Shown here piece by piece: positions 52,537 to 60,423 of a DNA stretch of 64,000 nt. Both the position numbers and the translations under genes were made by a program. The first letter of the stretch is position 1, and each line of letters begins with the position of its first letter. The notes under the pieces are model-generated. The model did no database searches and had not been told where the DNA came from. It saw only the letters and a list, made by a program, of their open reading frames with translations. This DNA is from CAYQQU01 sp964419545 (lineage in GTDB: Bacteria; Bacteroidota; Bacteroidia; Chitinophagales; Saprospiraceae), in contig CAYQQU010000028.1 of assembly GCA_964419545.1 (NCBI GenBank), positions 1 to 64,000 on the forward strand, read 5' to 3'.

Positions 52537-54643
52537 TGAAGATCGTCTGGTTGGCGATCACCGTATCGCCCGGACGCATGTCGTTCAGTTTCCGCAGCCG
52601 GCTTTCGCTGAGGCCGTATCTCCAGGCGATGGATTGGAGGGTTTCGCCTTCTTTGACTTTGTGCGTAAGCCGGCGGTCCACCTGATAGCTTTCGTAACCC
52701 TGGGGCCGCGTATCATCGCGGCGGTATTCGCCCGGATCGCCGTATTGGTCTTCCTCGTATTCCGATACCCGGGAGGGCGGGTCTTTGATGAACAGCTTCT
52801 GATTGGGCTCCACGGTTTCGTAGAGGCCGAGGCCGTTAAGGCGCCGCAGTTTACCTACGGAGATGCCGTATTTTCTGGCGATCAGTTCAACCGTTTCGCC
52901 CTTGCGTACTCTGTGCGTGGGGCGCGGCTCTTTATCGTCCTCGTCGTCGTACCTGCCGACGCCTTCTTTTTTCCGTTCCACAGCTGAGAAGCCGCCTTTG
53001 GCGTAGGTATCGGGGATATTGCTTTTCCGGTAGAGGGCAGAGCTGTTTTCTTGGTCGTAAGAATCCGGCGAGCCGTACCTTTTGAAATCCCCGGAAAGCG
53101 ATTCGTCTTCCTTGTAGCGGTAGCGGTCTTCCGCCGGGGTGCGATAGTAATTAAACTCATCGGGGACCCTGCGTTCCGTGGTTTCGCTAAGCCGGCGTTC
53201 CGTGGCGGGTTCATATTCGGAAGGCTGCAGCGGGCAGTCGGTCACCTGGAGCAATTGACCTATTCTGGGTTGTTCGTTGGATCCCAGGTTGTTCATGTCC
53301 CGGAAGCGCGCTTCGGTAAAGCCGTATTTCATAGCCAGGTAAGCAACCGTTTCGCCTCTTTGTACAGTGTGATAAGCCTTGTCGTCTTTCCAGCCCGGTT
53401 CTACGGCGCCGGGCGTCAGTCTGCCGGAAGATTGGTTATAGCCGGCCGGTGTTTGCCGTTCTTCGGCCCCGCCTTTGGTAGTCAGCTGGGCGACCCGGAG
53501 CTTGTCGCAGGGATAGATATCGTTATTGCTCAGTCCGTTCCAGCTTTTGAGCTGCCCGACAGTGATGTTGTACATCTTGGCGATCCGGTAGAGGGTCTGC
53601 CCTTTTTCCACGATGTGGAAACCGTTGCCGGAGCGCTCTCCGCAGGGGCTGTCGGATGCTGTGGGGGGCGTGAGCAGGGTGGGTTGGCCGGGAGCGCTGG
53701 TAGTGTCGCTATAGTAGGAGAAAGCCTCCGCATCGGTCGATCTTGCTGTATAATTATATCCGACAGGATCTTCCGAGGGGGGGGGCGCCATCAAGGGCAT
53801 GGTGGATGTTCCGTAACCTTTTTCGCGGTCGGAAACGATGGGGATATCCGGACCTCCTTTTTTCGTCCACCGGTGTTCGTATTCCGGCGGCGTGTCCCTG
53901 ACCGGCCGGCTGGGCGGCGTCCGGCCGGTGCAGTATTGTTCGAGGTAATCTGGCAAGAGGCGGTCGTTGATCCGTTTCAGGACGAGCACATTATTGAAGG
54001 CGTCGGCGGCGTCGATACCCTGTCGCTTTTCGATGAGGCCGATCTCGGGGATAATTTCCAGATCGGTTTGCGAACTGCGGGAGCCGCGCAAGTATTCCCG
54101 GAAGATGTAAGAATCCGTGCAGTAGCGGTCCAGTTTTCCTTCGAAATACACTTCGGCGTTGTACCGGTTATCCAGGGCGATATCCACTCCTACGATGCCG
54201 CGATCGATGTTGAAAGTAAAGCGATGCTCCGGCGATTCGTAGCTGATCTCCTGGCCGTCGTAGCGGTAGAAGGCCGCCTTTTTTACCGTGGAGAGCAGGT
54301 ATTTTTTGTAACCCACCCGGCGCACCATCGTCACGCGGTCCATTTGGCTGTTGATGTCTTCCACCAGGCGCTTGTCGAACTGAGCGTTGCGGCAGTCAAT
54401 GAATTGGGACGGAAGATAGGTCGTTTCGCGTTCCGATTCGGCGCCGATTTCCAGGATCACCTTTTCATTGGCGTTCGCATTGATGTGGTAGGTCACGAAA
54501 ATGCTGTTGTTGTTGCGCTCCTGGGGCTCGTACTCCAGGCGATCCATACAGCTGGGATCGTAAAGAATGTAGAGATCCGCGCTTTTGGCAGAAAAGGCCA
54601 GCAGCAGGAAAAGCAGGACGGGTAAAAGGCGCGCAGTCTTCAT
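52529..54643 (-). CDS. Secreted protein with four LysM domains
   Basis: A 704-residue exported protein. Signal peptide 1-20 (LLFLLLAFSAKS). Residues 21-260 form a unique domain (DLYILYDPSCMDRLEYEPQERNNNSIFVTYHIN ...) that I do not recognise, followed by a long low-complexity linker. Four LysM modules follow: FHIVEKGQTLYRIAKMYNITV, YHTVQRGETVAYLAMKYGFTE, THRVRKGETVELIARKYGISV and THKVKEGETLQSIAWRYGLSE; LysM binds peptidoglycan-type glycans. The spacer between modules 2 and 3 is rich in Tyr, Arg and Asp. No catalytic domain is visible, so it is a candidate peptidoglycan-bound scaffold. The end overlaps pfkB by 8 nt. Confidence 0.85.
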   Translation of the reverse strand: MKTARLLPVLLFLLLAFSAKSADLYILYDPSCMDRLEYEPQERNNNSIFVTYHINANANEKVILEIGAESERETTYLPSQFIDCRNAQFDKRLVEDINSQMDRVTMVRRVGYKKYLLSTVKKAAFYRYDGQEISYESPEHRFTFNIDRGIVGVDIALDNRYNAEVYFEGKLDRYCTDSYIFREYLRGSRSSQTDLEIIPEIGLIEKRQGIDAADAFNNVLVLKRINDRLLPDYLEQYCTGRTPPSRPVRDTPPEYEHRWTKKGGPDIPIVSDREKGYGTSTMPLMAPPPSEDPVGYNYTARSTDAEAFSYYSDTTSAPGQPTLLTPPTASDSPCGERSGNGFHIVEKGQTLYRIAKMYNITVGQLKSWNGLSNNDIYPCDKLRVAQLTTKGGAEERQTPAGYNQSSGRLTPGAVEPGWKDDKAYHTVQRGETVAYLAMKYGFTEARFRDMNNLGSNEQPRIGQLLQVTDCPLQPSEYEPATERRLSETTERRVPDEFNYYRTPAEDRYRYKEDESLSGDFKRYGSPDSYDQENSSALYRKSNIPDTYAKGGFSAVERKKEGVGRYDDEDDKEPRPTHRVRKGETVELIARKYGISVGKLRRLNGLGLYETVEPNQKLFIKDPPSRVSEYEEDQYGDPGEYRRDDTRPQGYESYQVDRRLTHKVKEGETLQSIAWRYGLSESRLRKLNDMRPGDTVIANQTIFIK

Positions 54644-54810
54644 TTTTTCGGTTTTGTTAAAGCAAAGATCGATCTTAATACAATATAACACCGAGTATAC
54701 GAGTGTAAGGTACATGAAATCAGCGGCTTAGACAAGTGTTTGACGCTAATGTCCGAAATTTTAACGGAAAAAACGGATAAAAGATTTCGTTAAATGACCG
54801 GAAAAGTGAA

Positions 54811-55467
54811 TTATTGGCCGGATTGGGAGACGATTCCGTTATTGACGGCGTAGAGGACCAGCTCGGAAGAGGTGCTCAGATTGAGCTTTTTCATGATGTT
54901 TTTGCGGTGGGTATAGACGGTATGGGTGCTGAGGCTGAGCATATCCGCGATTTCTTTAGCGATCATGCCGCGGGCTACCAGCCGTACGATTTCGATCTCG
55001 CGGGGCGTCAGCGGGGTAGGGGCGCAGCTTTCCTCTTCGGGGCGGGCGAAGGATTTTTCCAGAAGATAATCCAGGACTTTGGAGCAGAAGAACTTCTCTC
55101 CCGCGGTAGTCGCCTTGACGGCGTTGAGGACTTCCTTTTCCCCGCAGGTCTTGGTCAGGAAGCTGTTTACGCCGCGTTCGAGAACGTCGTAGATCGTTTT
55201 TTTGTCATTGTCATCGCTGAGCACCATAAAGCGGGTGGCGGGGGATATCCTGCGGATCTTTTCGAAAACCGAAGCATCGAAGCGCCCCTGCTGGTTGTAG
55301 TCAATGATGAGCACATCGGGCTGCTTCTCAGCTGCCAGGGTCAGCAACTCGCGCTCGTTCTCCGCTTCGCCGGAAACCCGGTAAGCCGCCTCTTGCCTGA
55401 GGAGCTGTTTCAGGCCTTCGCGCGTGAGGAACTGGGCATCCGCAAGGATAATTGAAACGGTCTGCAT
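54811..55467 (-). CDS. LuxR-type response regulator (orphan)
   Basis: A 218-residue NarL/FixJ-type regulator: receiver domain (1-120) with the phospho-acceptor Asp56 in LIIDYNQQG and Lys106 in SFLTK, and a C-terminal LuxR helix-turn-helix (LTPREIEIVRLVARGMIAKEIADMLSLSTHTVYTHRKNIMKKLNL). The acidic pair that coordinates Mg, usually two Asp/Glu after the first strand, is reduced to Asp10-Ala11, so phosphorylation may be weaker or absent. No histidine kinase is next to it, so it is an orphan. The frame opens 17 codons upstream; the ATG at 55467 begins MQTVSIILADAQ, the normal receiver start. Confidence 0.92.
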   Translation of the reverse strand: MQTVSIILADAQFLTREGLKQLLRQEAAYRVSGEAENERELLTLAAEKQPDVLIIDYNQQGRFDASVFEKIRRISPATRFMVLSDDNDKKTIYDVLERGVNSFLTKTCGEKEVLNAVKATTAGEKFFCSKVLDYLLEKSFARPEEESCAPTPLTPREIEIVRLVARGMIAKEIADMLSLSTHTVYTHRKNIMKKLNLSTSSELVLYAVNNGIVSQSGQ

Positions 55468-55646
55468 ATGATAGCGATAAACAGGTGCTAAATTAAGTGC
55501 TCGGTGCAGAAAAAACAAATTAATTTAGACTTAGTTTAAGTAAAGTTTATCCGAAGAATCGAGCCGCCCACGCCTGGCAAAGCGGAATGCGGGAGCGGCC
55601 CGCCGTTCCCGGAGTAAATGATCTGCTGCGGTGCTGCCTTTAGTGA

Positions 55647-56831
55647 TCAGCTCTCGGTATTGGTATACTCGGAAGCGGCGGCCGACTGTTCGGCGATCTC
55701 CCGGAACTGCACCCGCACCTGATACCGCTTGTTGATGGCCGATACGGCCGGGCCGAACATGGTGTTGATCAGATCGCGCGCCTGGGTTTTCGCTTTATCC
55801 ATAATGTCGCTCTCATACGCCTCCCGGCGAAATTCCTCCCGCAGCAGATTGAAGCTTTCGTTGAGGTCGACGTCTTTGAGTTCCCGCAGCCAGCCGATCG
55901 ACAGTTTGTCCAGTTTGGGGTAGACTTCATGGGATAGAACAGTGGGTTCGGGCAGGGTAACGGTGACGATGCCGGCCCGCGAATTGAGGCTGACGTCAAA
56001 GTATTCGTTGAGGCGAAATCCGACTTTGAGAATACTGATGGCCGACACTTCGATATCGGTGGAAGAGACGCTGAATCCCCATATTTTGGTTTGCAGTTGT
56101 TTGGACAATCCCTTTTTGTCCCGCACTTCCATCGTCGCCAGTTCGGCGATCGCTTCTTCCACTTTTTCCTGCAGCAGCCCCCGGGATCGCCCGAAATCTT
56201 CCACTGCAGCTCTTTCTTCGAGGCGTTTCATGAGGGGGGCGAGCGCTTCGGTGGTGGCGATGCCGCAGGGCGTGTCGATGCTTTCCCCGCGTGCGAAGAC
56301 GCTGCCGTCCTCCGTTTTGAGGAAAGTGGTGATCACGTGATTGGCGAGGAAACAGGTGTAGCGCGAAGCGACCTCGTGCATGGCTTCAACGGCGTTGCTG
56401 GATTCGTTGTCGTACCAGGTCTGGTAAAGTGTGGAGGTGGTGTCCTTGATCGCGGTAAAGTCCTGGTAATACAGGTCGCGCAGGTAGGCGTGGTGCTTTT
56501 CGTACTCCTTGCGGATTTCCGGGGTCAGGTTTTCGGAAAGCCCCATGCGTTTGGCGACGTGGTCGAGGATAGCCAGGTTGATCTCGTAGATGAGGTTGTC
56601 GAACTCTCGCCGGTAGCGCTTCGGGTTGGAGAGGATCGCGAGGGTTTCTTCCTCGTCCAGGTTGAGATTCAGTTCGGAGGGTTTGTAGTTCAGTTGTAAC
56701 TCTTTCGGCACGTAGGTATAGCTGCCGCCGTCCGACCGCCAGTAGCGGAAAACAATGATGGCGATCAGGCTGACGACCAGTACAATGACCAGCCAGCGAC
56801 CAATACGTAAGCTGCGGGTTTCTTCACTCAT
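55647..56831 (-). CDS. Single-span membrane protein with DUF4230-like domain
   Basis: A 394-residue protein with one N-terminal membrane span (about 12-30, WLVIVLVVSLIAIIVF), a helical region (60-240) and a C-terminal DUF4230-type domain (about 255-370) recognisable by VSAISILKVGFRLNEYFDVSL, VTVTLPEPTVLSH and the helical DIMDKAKTQARDLINTMFGP. DUF4230 is widespread and of unknown function; it usually sits just outside the membrane. The helical N-part before it is longer than in the minimal family members. It is divergent from folP and monocistronic. Confidence 0.75.
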   Translation of the reverse strand: MSEETRSLRIGRWLVIVLVVSLIAIIVFRYWRSDGGSYTYVPKELQLNYKPSELNLNLDEEETLAILSNPKRYRREFDNLIYEINLAILDHVAKRMGLSENLTPEIRKEYEKHHAYLRDLYYQDFTAIKDTTSTLYQTWYDNESSNAVEAMHEVASRYTCFLANHVITTFLKTEDGSVFARGESIDTPCGIATTEALAPLMKRLEERAAVEDFGRSRGLLQEKVEEAIAELATMEVRDKKGLSKQLQTKIWGFSVSSTDIEVSAISILKVGFRLNEYFDVSLNSRAGIVTVTLPEPTVLSHEVYPKLDKLSIGWLRELKDVDLNESFNLLREEFRREAYESDIMDKAKTQARDLINTMFGPAVSAINKRYQVRVQFREIAEQSAAASEYTNTES

Positions 56832-56993
56832 TTTGTGGCAATTTTATGATCTGGTCTTATGACGCTGCAAAGGTGCGACAGATACTTCAAATAAGTCTAT
56901 TTTTGGTATGTAAAATTCAGTCATTGAATCCAGGTTGCCGGCTACTCCTTTGTTTTTGCGGTGCTTTTCGGAAACAAACCGGCGCCCGTTGGG

Positions 56994-57021
56994 TTGAATC
57001 CTGAAATTCGTCCTACTTTTG
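56994..57021 (+). promoter_or_regulatory. Promoter of the folP operon
   Basis: TTG (56994-56996), 17 nt, then TACTTTTG (57014-57021), matching the Bacteroidota consensus; the ATG at 57042 is 20 nt downstream. Confidence 0.75.
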
Positions 57022-57041
57022 TGTGTTATCAATCTGCGCGC

Positions 57042-57914
57042 ATGTTAGATCCCCAAAGCACGATTAATTGCCGGGGTCGTTTGTTGAGCCTGCAAGGTCC
57101 CCGGATTATGGGCATATTGAATGTCACGCCCGATTCTTTTTACGACGGCGGGCGTTATGATCAGCTCAGCCGGGTGCTCCGACGGACCGAGCAGATGCTG
57201 GAAGCCGGCGCTGCGATCATCGACGTCGGGGGCATGTCTTCCCGTCCCGGCGCCGAAATGATCAGCGTGGCCGAAGAACAATCCCGCGTCGTTCCGGCCG
57301 TAGAAGCGATCGTACAACGCTTTCCGGAAGCGATCCTTTCGGTCGACACCTTCCGGGCGCCGGTGGCTCGCGAAGCGGTAGCGGCCGGTGTCGGTATTGT
57401 GAACGATATTTCGGCCGGTCGGTTCGATCCGGAGCTCCTCCCGACGGTGGCGTCGCTCGGCGCGCCCTACATTCTGATGCACATGCGGGGAACGTTGGGG
57501 AAAATGCCGAAAAGCTCCGATAGTGCGGACGTCGTCCGGGAACTGCTCGATTTTTTCATCGCCAAAGTCGGCGCACTGCGAGCGCTTGGCGTAAAAGATA
57601 TCCTCCTCGACCCCGGTTTCGGCTTCGGCAAATCGCGCCGGGAAAACTACCAGCTCCTGCGCCGGCTCCACGTTTTTCGGCTGCTCGACCTGCCGGTGCT
57701 CACGGGCGTTTCCCGCAAATCGATGATCTACCGAACCCTGGGCGTCGAGGCCGGGGACGCCCTCAACGGCACCACGGCGCTGCATATGGTGGCCCTGCAG
57801 CAGGGCAGCCGGCTGCTTCGGGTGCACGATGTTGAAGCCGCACAGCAGGTGATTCGCCTGTGGGAAGAGCTGGAACGAGCAGCGGAGCCTGAAAATGAAG
57901 CGGCCTCACCATGA
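57042..57914 (+). CDS. folP: Dihydropteroate synthase
   Basis: A 290-residue dihydropteroate synthase of folate synthesis, the sulfonamide target. The conserved strings of the TIM barrel are present: PRIMGILNVTPDSFYDGG near residue 20, IDVGGMSSRPGA, SVDTFRAPVA, ILMHMRGTLGKMP, DPGFGFGKSRRENY and LTGVSRKSMI. The frame opens 27 codons upstream, but that part includes the promoter, so the ATG at 57042 is the start. Its stop overlaps the next start (ATGA), so the two are translationally coupled although the neighbour has no obvious folate role. Confidence 0.97.
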   Translation: MLDPQSTINCRGRLLSLQGPRIMGILNVTPDSFYDGGRYDQLSRVLRRTEQMLEAGAAIIDVGGMSSRPGAEMISVAEEQSRVVPAVEAIVQRFPEAILSVDTFRAPVAREAVAAGVGIVNDISAGRFDPELLPTVASLGAPYILMHMRGTLGKMPKSSDSADVVRELLDFFIAKVGALRALGVKDILLDPGFGFGKSRRENYQLLRRLHVFRLLDLPVLTGVSRKSMIYRTLGVEAGDALNGTTALHMVALQQGSRLLRVHDVEAAQQVIRLWEELERAAEPENEAASP

Positions 57915-59359
57915 AGTCGGCTCTGACATATGAAGAGTTGCTCTCCGAACGGAACATCATCCGGGCGACGCTCAATTTTCTGAGGGCTTACTATCGCGGA
58001 TGGCAGCGATCGGGGGAGATCGAGGTGAGCTCCGACCTGCGCGGCAAGGGCGGCATCATTGCCGATGGGTCGCTCACCTTTCTCAGGGCGGACGGCCGTC
58101 GTTTTTCGGCTACTTTCGAGGCGACCTCCAGCCAAAAGCGCGATGAGGTTCGCTTTCGCCTGGACCGGCGCACGCTCATCTGGGACGGCCTTACTCTGGC
58201 GCTGCTCCTGGCCGCCTTGTGGGTGGCGTATGCCGATATCCGGGGATGGTTCACTATCCGTGAGGCCGGAGTAGCCGGTTTTATACTGGCGCCTTTCGTG
58301 CTGGCTGTCCTGGTGTTCGCCGCGCACAACCTCACCTGCGTAATTACCCGTCCGCGGCGCTATCGCTACATTTACGCGGTGGAACAGTTTAAGCGCTATT
58401 ATGCCGACGAGCAATGGATCGCGGTGGCCGAAGACGTCTTTCCCAACAAGGAGGGTATTTATTTCAAGGAGTTGCGGCATCAGTGCACCTACAATGGATT
58501 CGGGCTGATCATCGTCACCCGGCTCGGCGAGGGCTTAAGTCCGGTTTTGTACATCACGCCGGCGCGTCAGCAGTTGTTGCGGCGGCGCCGGGAGGTGCAG
58601 CTTCTGGACGTCCAGGAATGGGGGCGCCGGCTGGCCGAACGGGCCGACCGGCAGTGGTGGCGCCGCCGGCTGGGCAAAGCGCCCGGCAAAATCCTGGATT
58701 CGATCAGCCGGAGGCAGCTCTATCGCTTCCGGCGTAGTTTTTACAATCAGCTAATCATCAGCTTTTTTTCCCTGCTGGTCATCGGCGCGGTCTACTACAA
58801 ACAAATCCAGCAGACCGAAATATACGAACCCGACGAATCGGAGATCATCGCCCTGCTGGAAGAAAGGAAAGCGAACCGGCGCTATCAGCCGCTGGACTAC
58901 CGCCTGGATACGCCTTATTTTTATCCTCCGTCCTTTGATCTGAAAGCCGTACCTTATCTGAAGATCGAACCGCTGGAAAACCCCCGGCTGGCGAAGCCGG
59001 CAGAGAAAGACAAGCCGGAGATCATCGTGGAGCCGGGGGCCGAGAAATACGTGCAGTACGACTGCGCCCGTTTTTACAATCTGCAAACGACCAAATACAT
59101 CATCATTGCCGGGGTTTATCCGACGATCGAAGAAGCCCGGCGGCGCATGCGCGAGGTCGGCCGGCAGAAAGTACCCGCCAACATATTGTGGTTGGGGTGT
59201 TTTGTCGAAGGGGAAGACGCCTACGTCGTCTATCTCGATCTGCTGTACAACACCAACGAAGAAGCCTTGCGCGAGGCCGCTTATTTCGAGGAGCTGCTGT
59301 CGCCCGGCCGCGAGTCCGGCCGGCTGAAGATCCGGTCCCTCAGTCCTTTTATCTATTGA
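57911..59359 (+). CDS. Membrane protein of unknown function with SPOR-like C-terminus
   Basis: A 482-residue protein I do not recognise. Residues 15-85 (LNFLRAYYRGWQ ... GKGGIIADGSLTFLRADGRRFSATFEATS) alternate strands in a way that recalls PD-(D/E)XK nuclease folds, but this is weak. Two membrane spans (about 88-108 and 117-143) and a third (about 277-298) enclose a 130-residue domain with YIYAVEQFKRYYADEQWIAVAEDVF. The C-terminal part (about 395-480) reads YIIIAGVYPTIEEARRRMREVGRQKVPANILW and looks like a SPOR/sporulation-related repeat that binds peptidoglycan. It overlaps folP by 4 nt and precedes the YheT gene by 9 nt. Confidence 0.7.
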   Translation: MKSALTYEELLSERNIIRATLNFLRAYYRGWQRSGEIEVSSDLRGKGGIIADGSLTFLRADGRRFSATFEATSSQKRDEVRFRLDRRTLIWDGLTLALLLAALWVAYADIRGWFTIREAGVAGFILAPFVLAVLVFAAHNLTCVITRPRRYRYIYAVEQFKRYYADEQWIAVAEDVFPNKEGIYFKELRHQCTYNGFGLIIVTRLGEGLSPVLYITPARQQLLRRRREVQLLDVQEWGRRLAERADRQWWRRRLGKAPGKILDSISRRQLYRFRRSFYNQLIISFFSLLVIGAVYYKQIQQTEIYEPDESEIIALLEERKANRRYQPLDYRLDTPYFYPPSFDLKAVPYLKIEPLENPRLAKPAEKDKPEIIVEPGAEKYVQYDCARFYNLQTTKYIIIAGVYPTIEEARRRMREVGRQKVPANILWLGCFVEGEDAYVVYLDLLYNTNEEALREAAYFEELLSPGRESGRLKIRSLSPFIY

Positions 59360-59368
59360 TCACAGACC

Positions 59369-60337
59369 ATGCCGTTCATTTCCCATTCCAATTACCATCC
59401 GCCGTTCCTGTTCCGCAATCCGCATCTCAATACCGTATATCCGGCTTTGCTGCGCCAGGTTCCGGAAGTGCAGTACGAGCGCGAGCGGCTCGACACGCCC
59501 GACGGCGATTTTCTGGATATCGACTGGTCGCGGGTGGCGGGCGGCAATCGCCTGCTGCTCGTGCTGCACGGTTTGGAAAGCTCTTCTCAGCGCCATTACG
59601 TGAAGGGGCTCATCCGCTTGTTCAACCGGCGCGGATGGGACGGCCTGGCGCTCAATTTCAGAGGCTGCAGCGGGGAGCCGAACCGTTGCCTGCGCACTTA
59701 CCACATGGGAGAGACGAGCGATCTGGACTGGCTGATCGGGCAGCTGCGCGAGCGGGACCTCTACCGCGAGCTGGTTATCGCCGGCTTCAGCCTGGGAGGC
59801 AATGTAGCGCTCAAGTACGCCGGAGAGATGGGGGACCGCCTGCCGGAGGCGATCAGCTGCGTTATCGCCTTTTCGGTGCCCTGCCATATCGCTTCCGCCA
59901 ACCGCGAGATCGACCACTGGCGCAACCGGATCTACCGGGATCGCTTCCTGCGGTCGCTCAACGCCAAGATGGAGGAAAAAGCGCGCCGGTTTCCGGACCG
60001 GGTAAAGCTGGACCGGCCGCTGCCAAAGGATTTTCGCGGCTTCGACGATCGGTTTACGGGTCCGTTGCACGGCTTTCGCGATGCGGCCGACTACTGGGAG
60101 CAGTGCAGCAGCCTGCAGTTCCTGGAAGGGATCTCGCGGCCGACCCTGCTCATCAACGCTCGCGACGATACCTTCCTGAGCGCCGAATGTTATCCGGAAA
60201 CGGTGGCCGAACACCATCCACACTTCTATTTTGAAGCGCCCCGCTACGGAGGGCACGTCGGCTTTATGAGCCCCGACAAAACGGGCGCCCTCTGGTCGGA
60301 GCGACGTGCGCTGGCCTTCGCCGAGGGGAAGAGGTAA
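59369..60337 (+). CDS. YheT-family alpha/beta hydrolase
   Basis: A 322-residue alpha/beta-hydrolase of the YheT group. The family start FRNPHLNTVYPALLR is present. The oxyanion/HG region is LLLVLHGLESSSQRHYVKGL, followed by ALNFRGCSGEPNR (YheT hallmark), the nucleophile Ser141 in GFSLGGNVALKY, the acid in INARDDTFLS, and the catalytic His near the end in GGHVGFMS. Substrate is unknown; esterase activity is inferred from the fold. It lies 9 nt after the unknown membrane protein and 86 nt before the TamB-like gene. Confidence 0.93.
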   Translation: MPFISHSNYHPPFLFRNPHLNTVYPALLRQVPEVQYERERLDTPDGDFLDIDWSRVAGGNRLLLVLHGLESSSQRHYVKGLIRLFNRRGWDGLALNFRGCSGEPNRCLRTYHMGETSDLDWLIGQLRERDLYRELVIAGFSLGGNVALKYAGEMGDRLPEAISCVIAFSVPCHIASANREIDHWRNRIYRDRFLRSLNAKMEEKARRFPDRVKLDRPLPKDFRGFDDRFTGPLHGFRDAADYWEQCSSLQFLEGISRPTLLINARDDTFLSAECYPETVAEHHPHFYFEAPRYGGHVGFMSPDKTGALWSERRALAFAEGKR

Positions 60338-60423
60338 GGTGTAAAAGTTTCGTTAAACTGCCCGGGTCGTCAAAGAAACCTTAAATTACACTGTTTAATA
60401 TTCGATCGCATTGCAGTCTGCCC

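Noticed and set aside
53051..54625. 524-codon plus-strand frame opposite the LysM gene
   Set aside because: The minus strand encodes a signal peptide and four clear LysM modules; the plus frame is its shadow.
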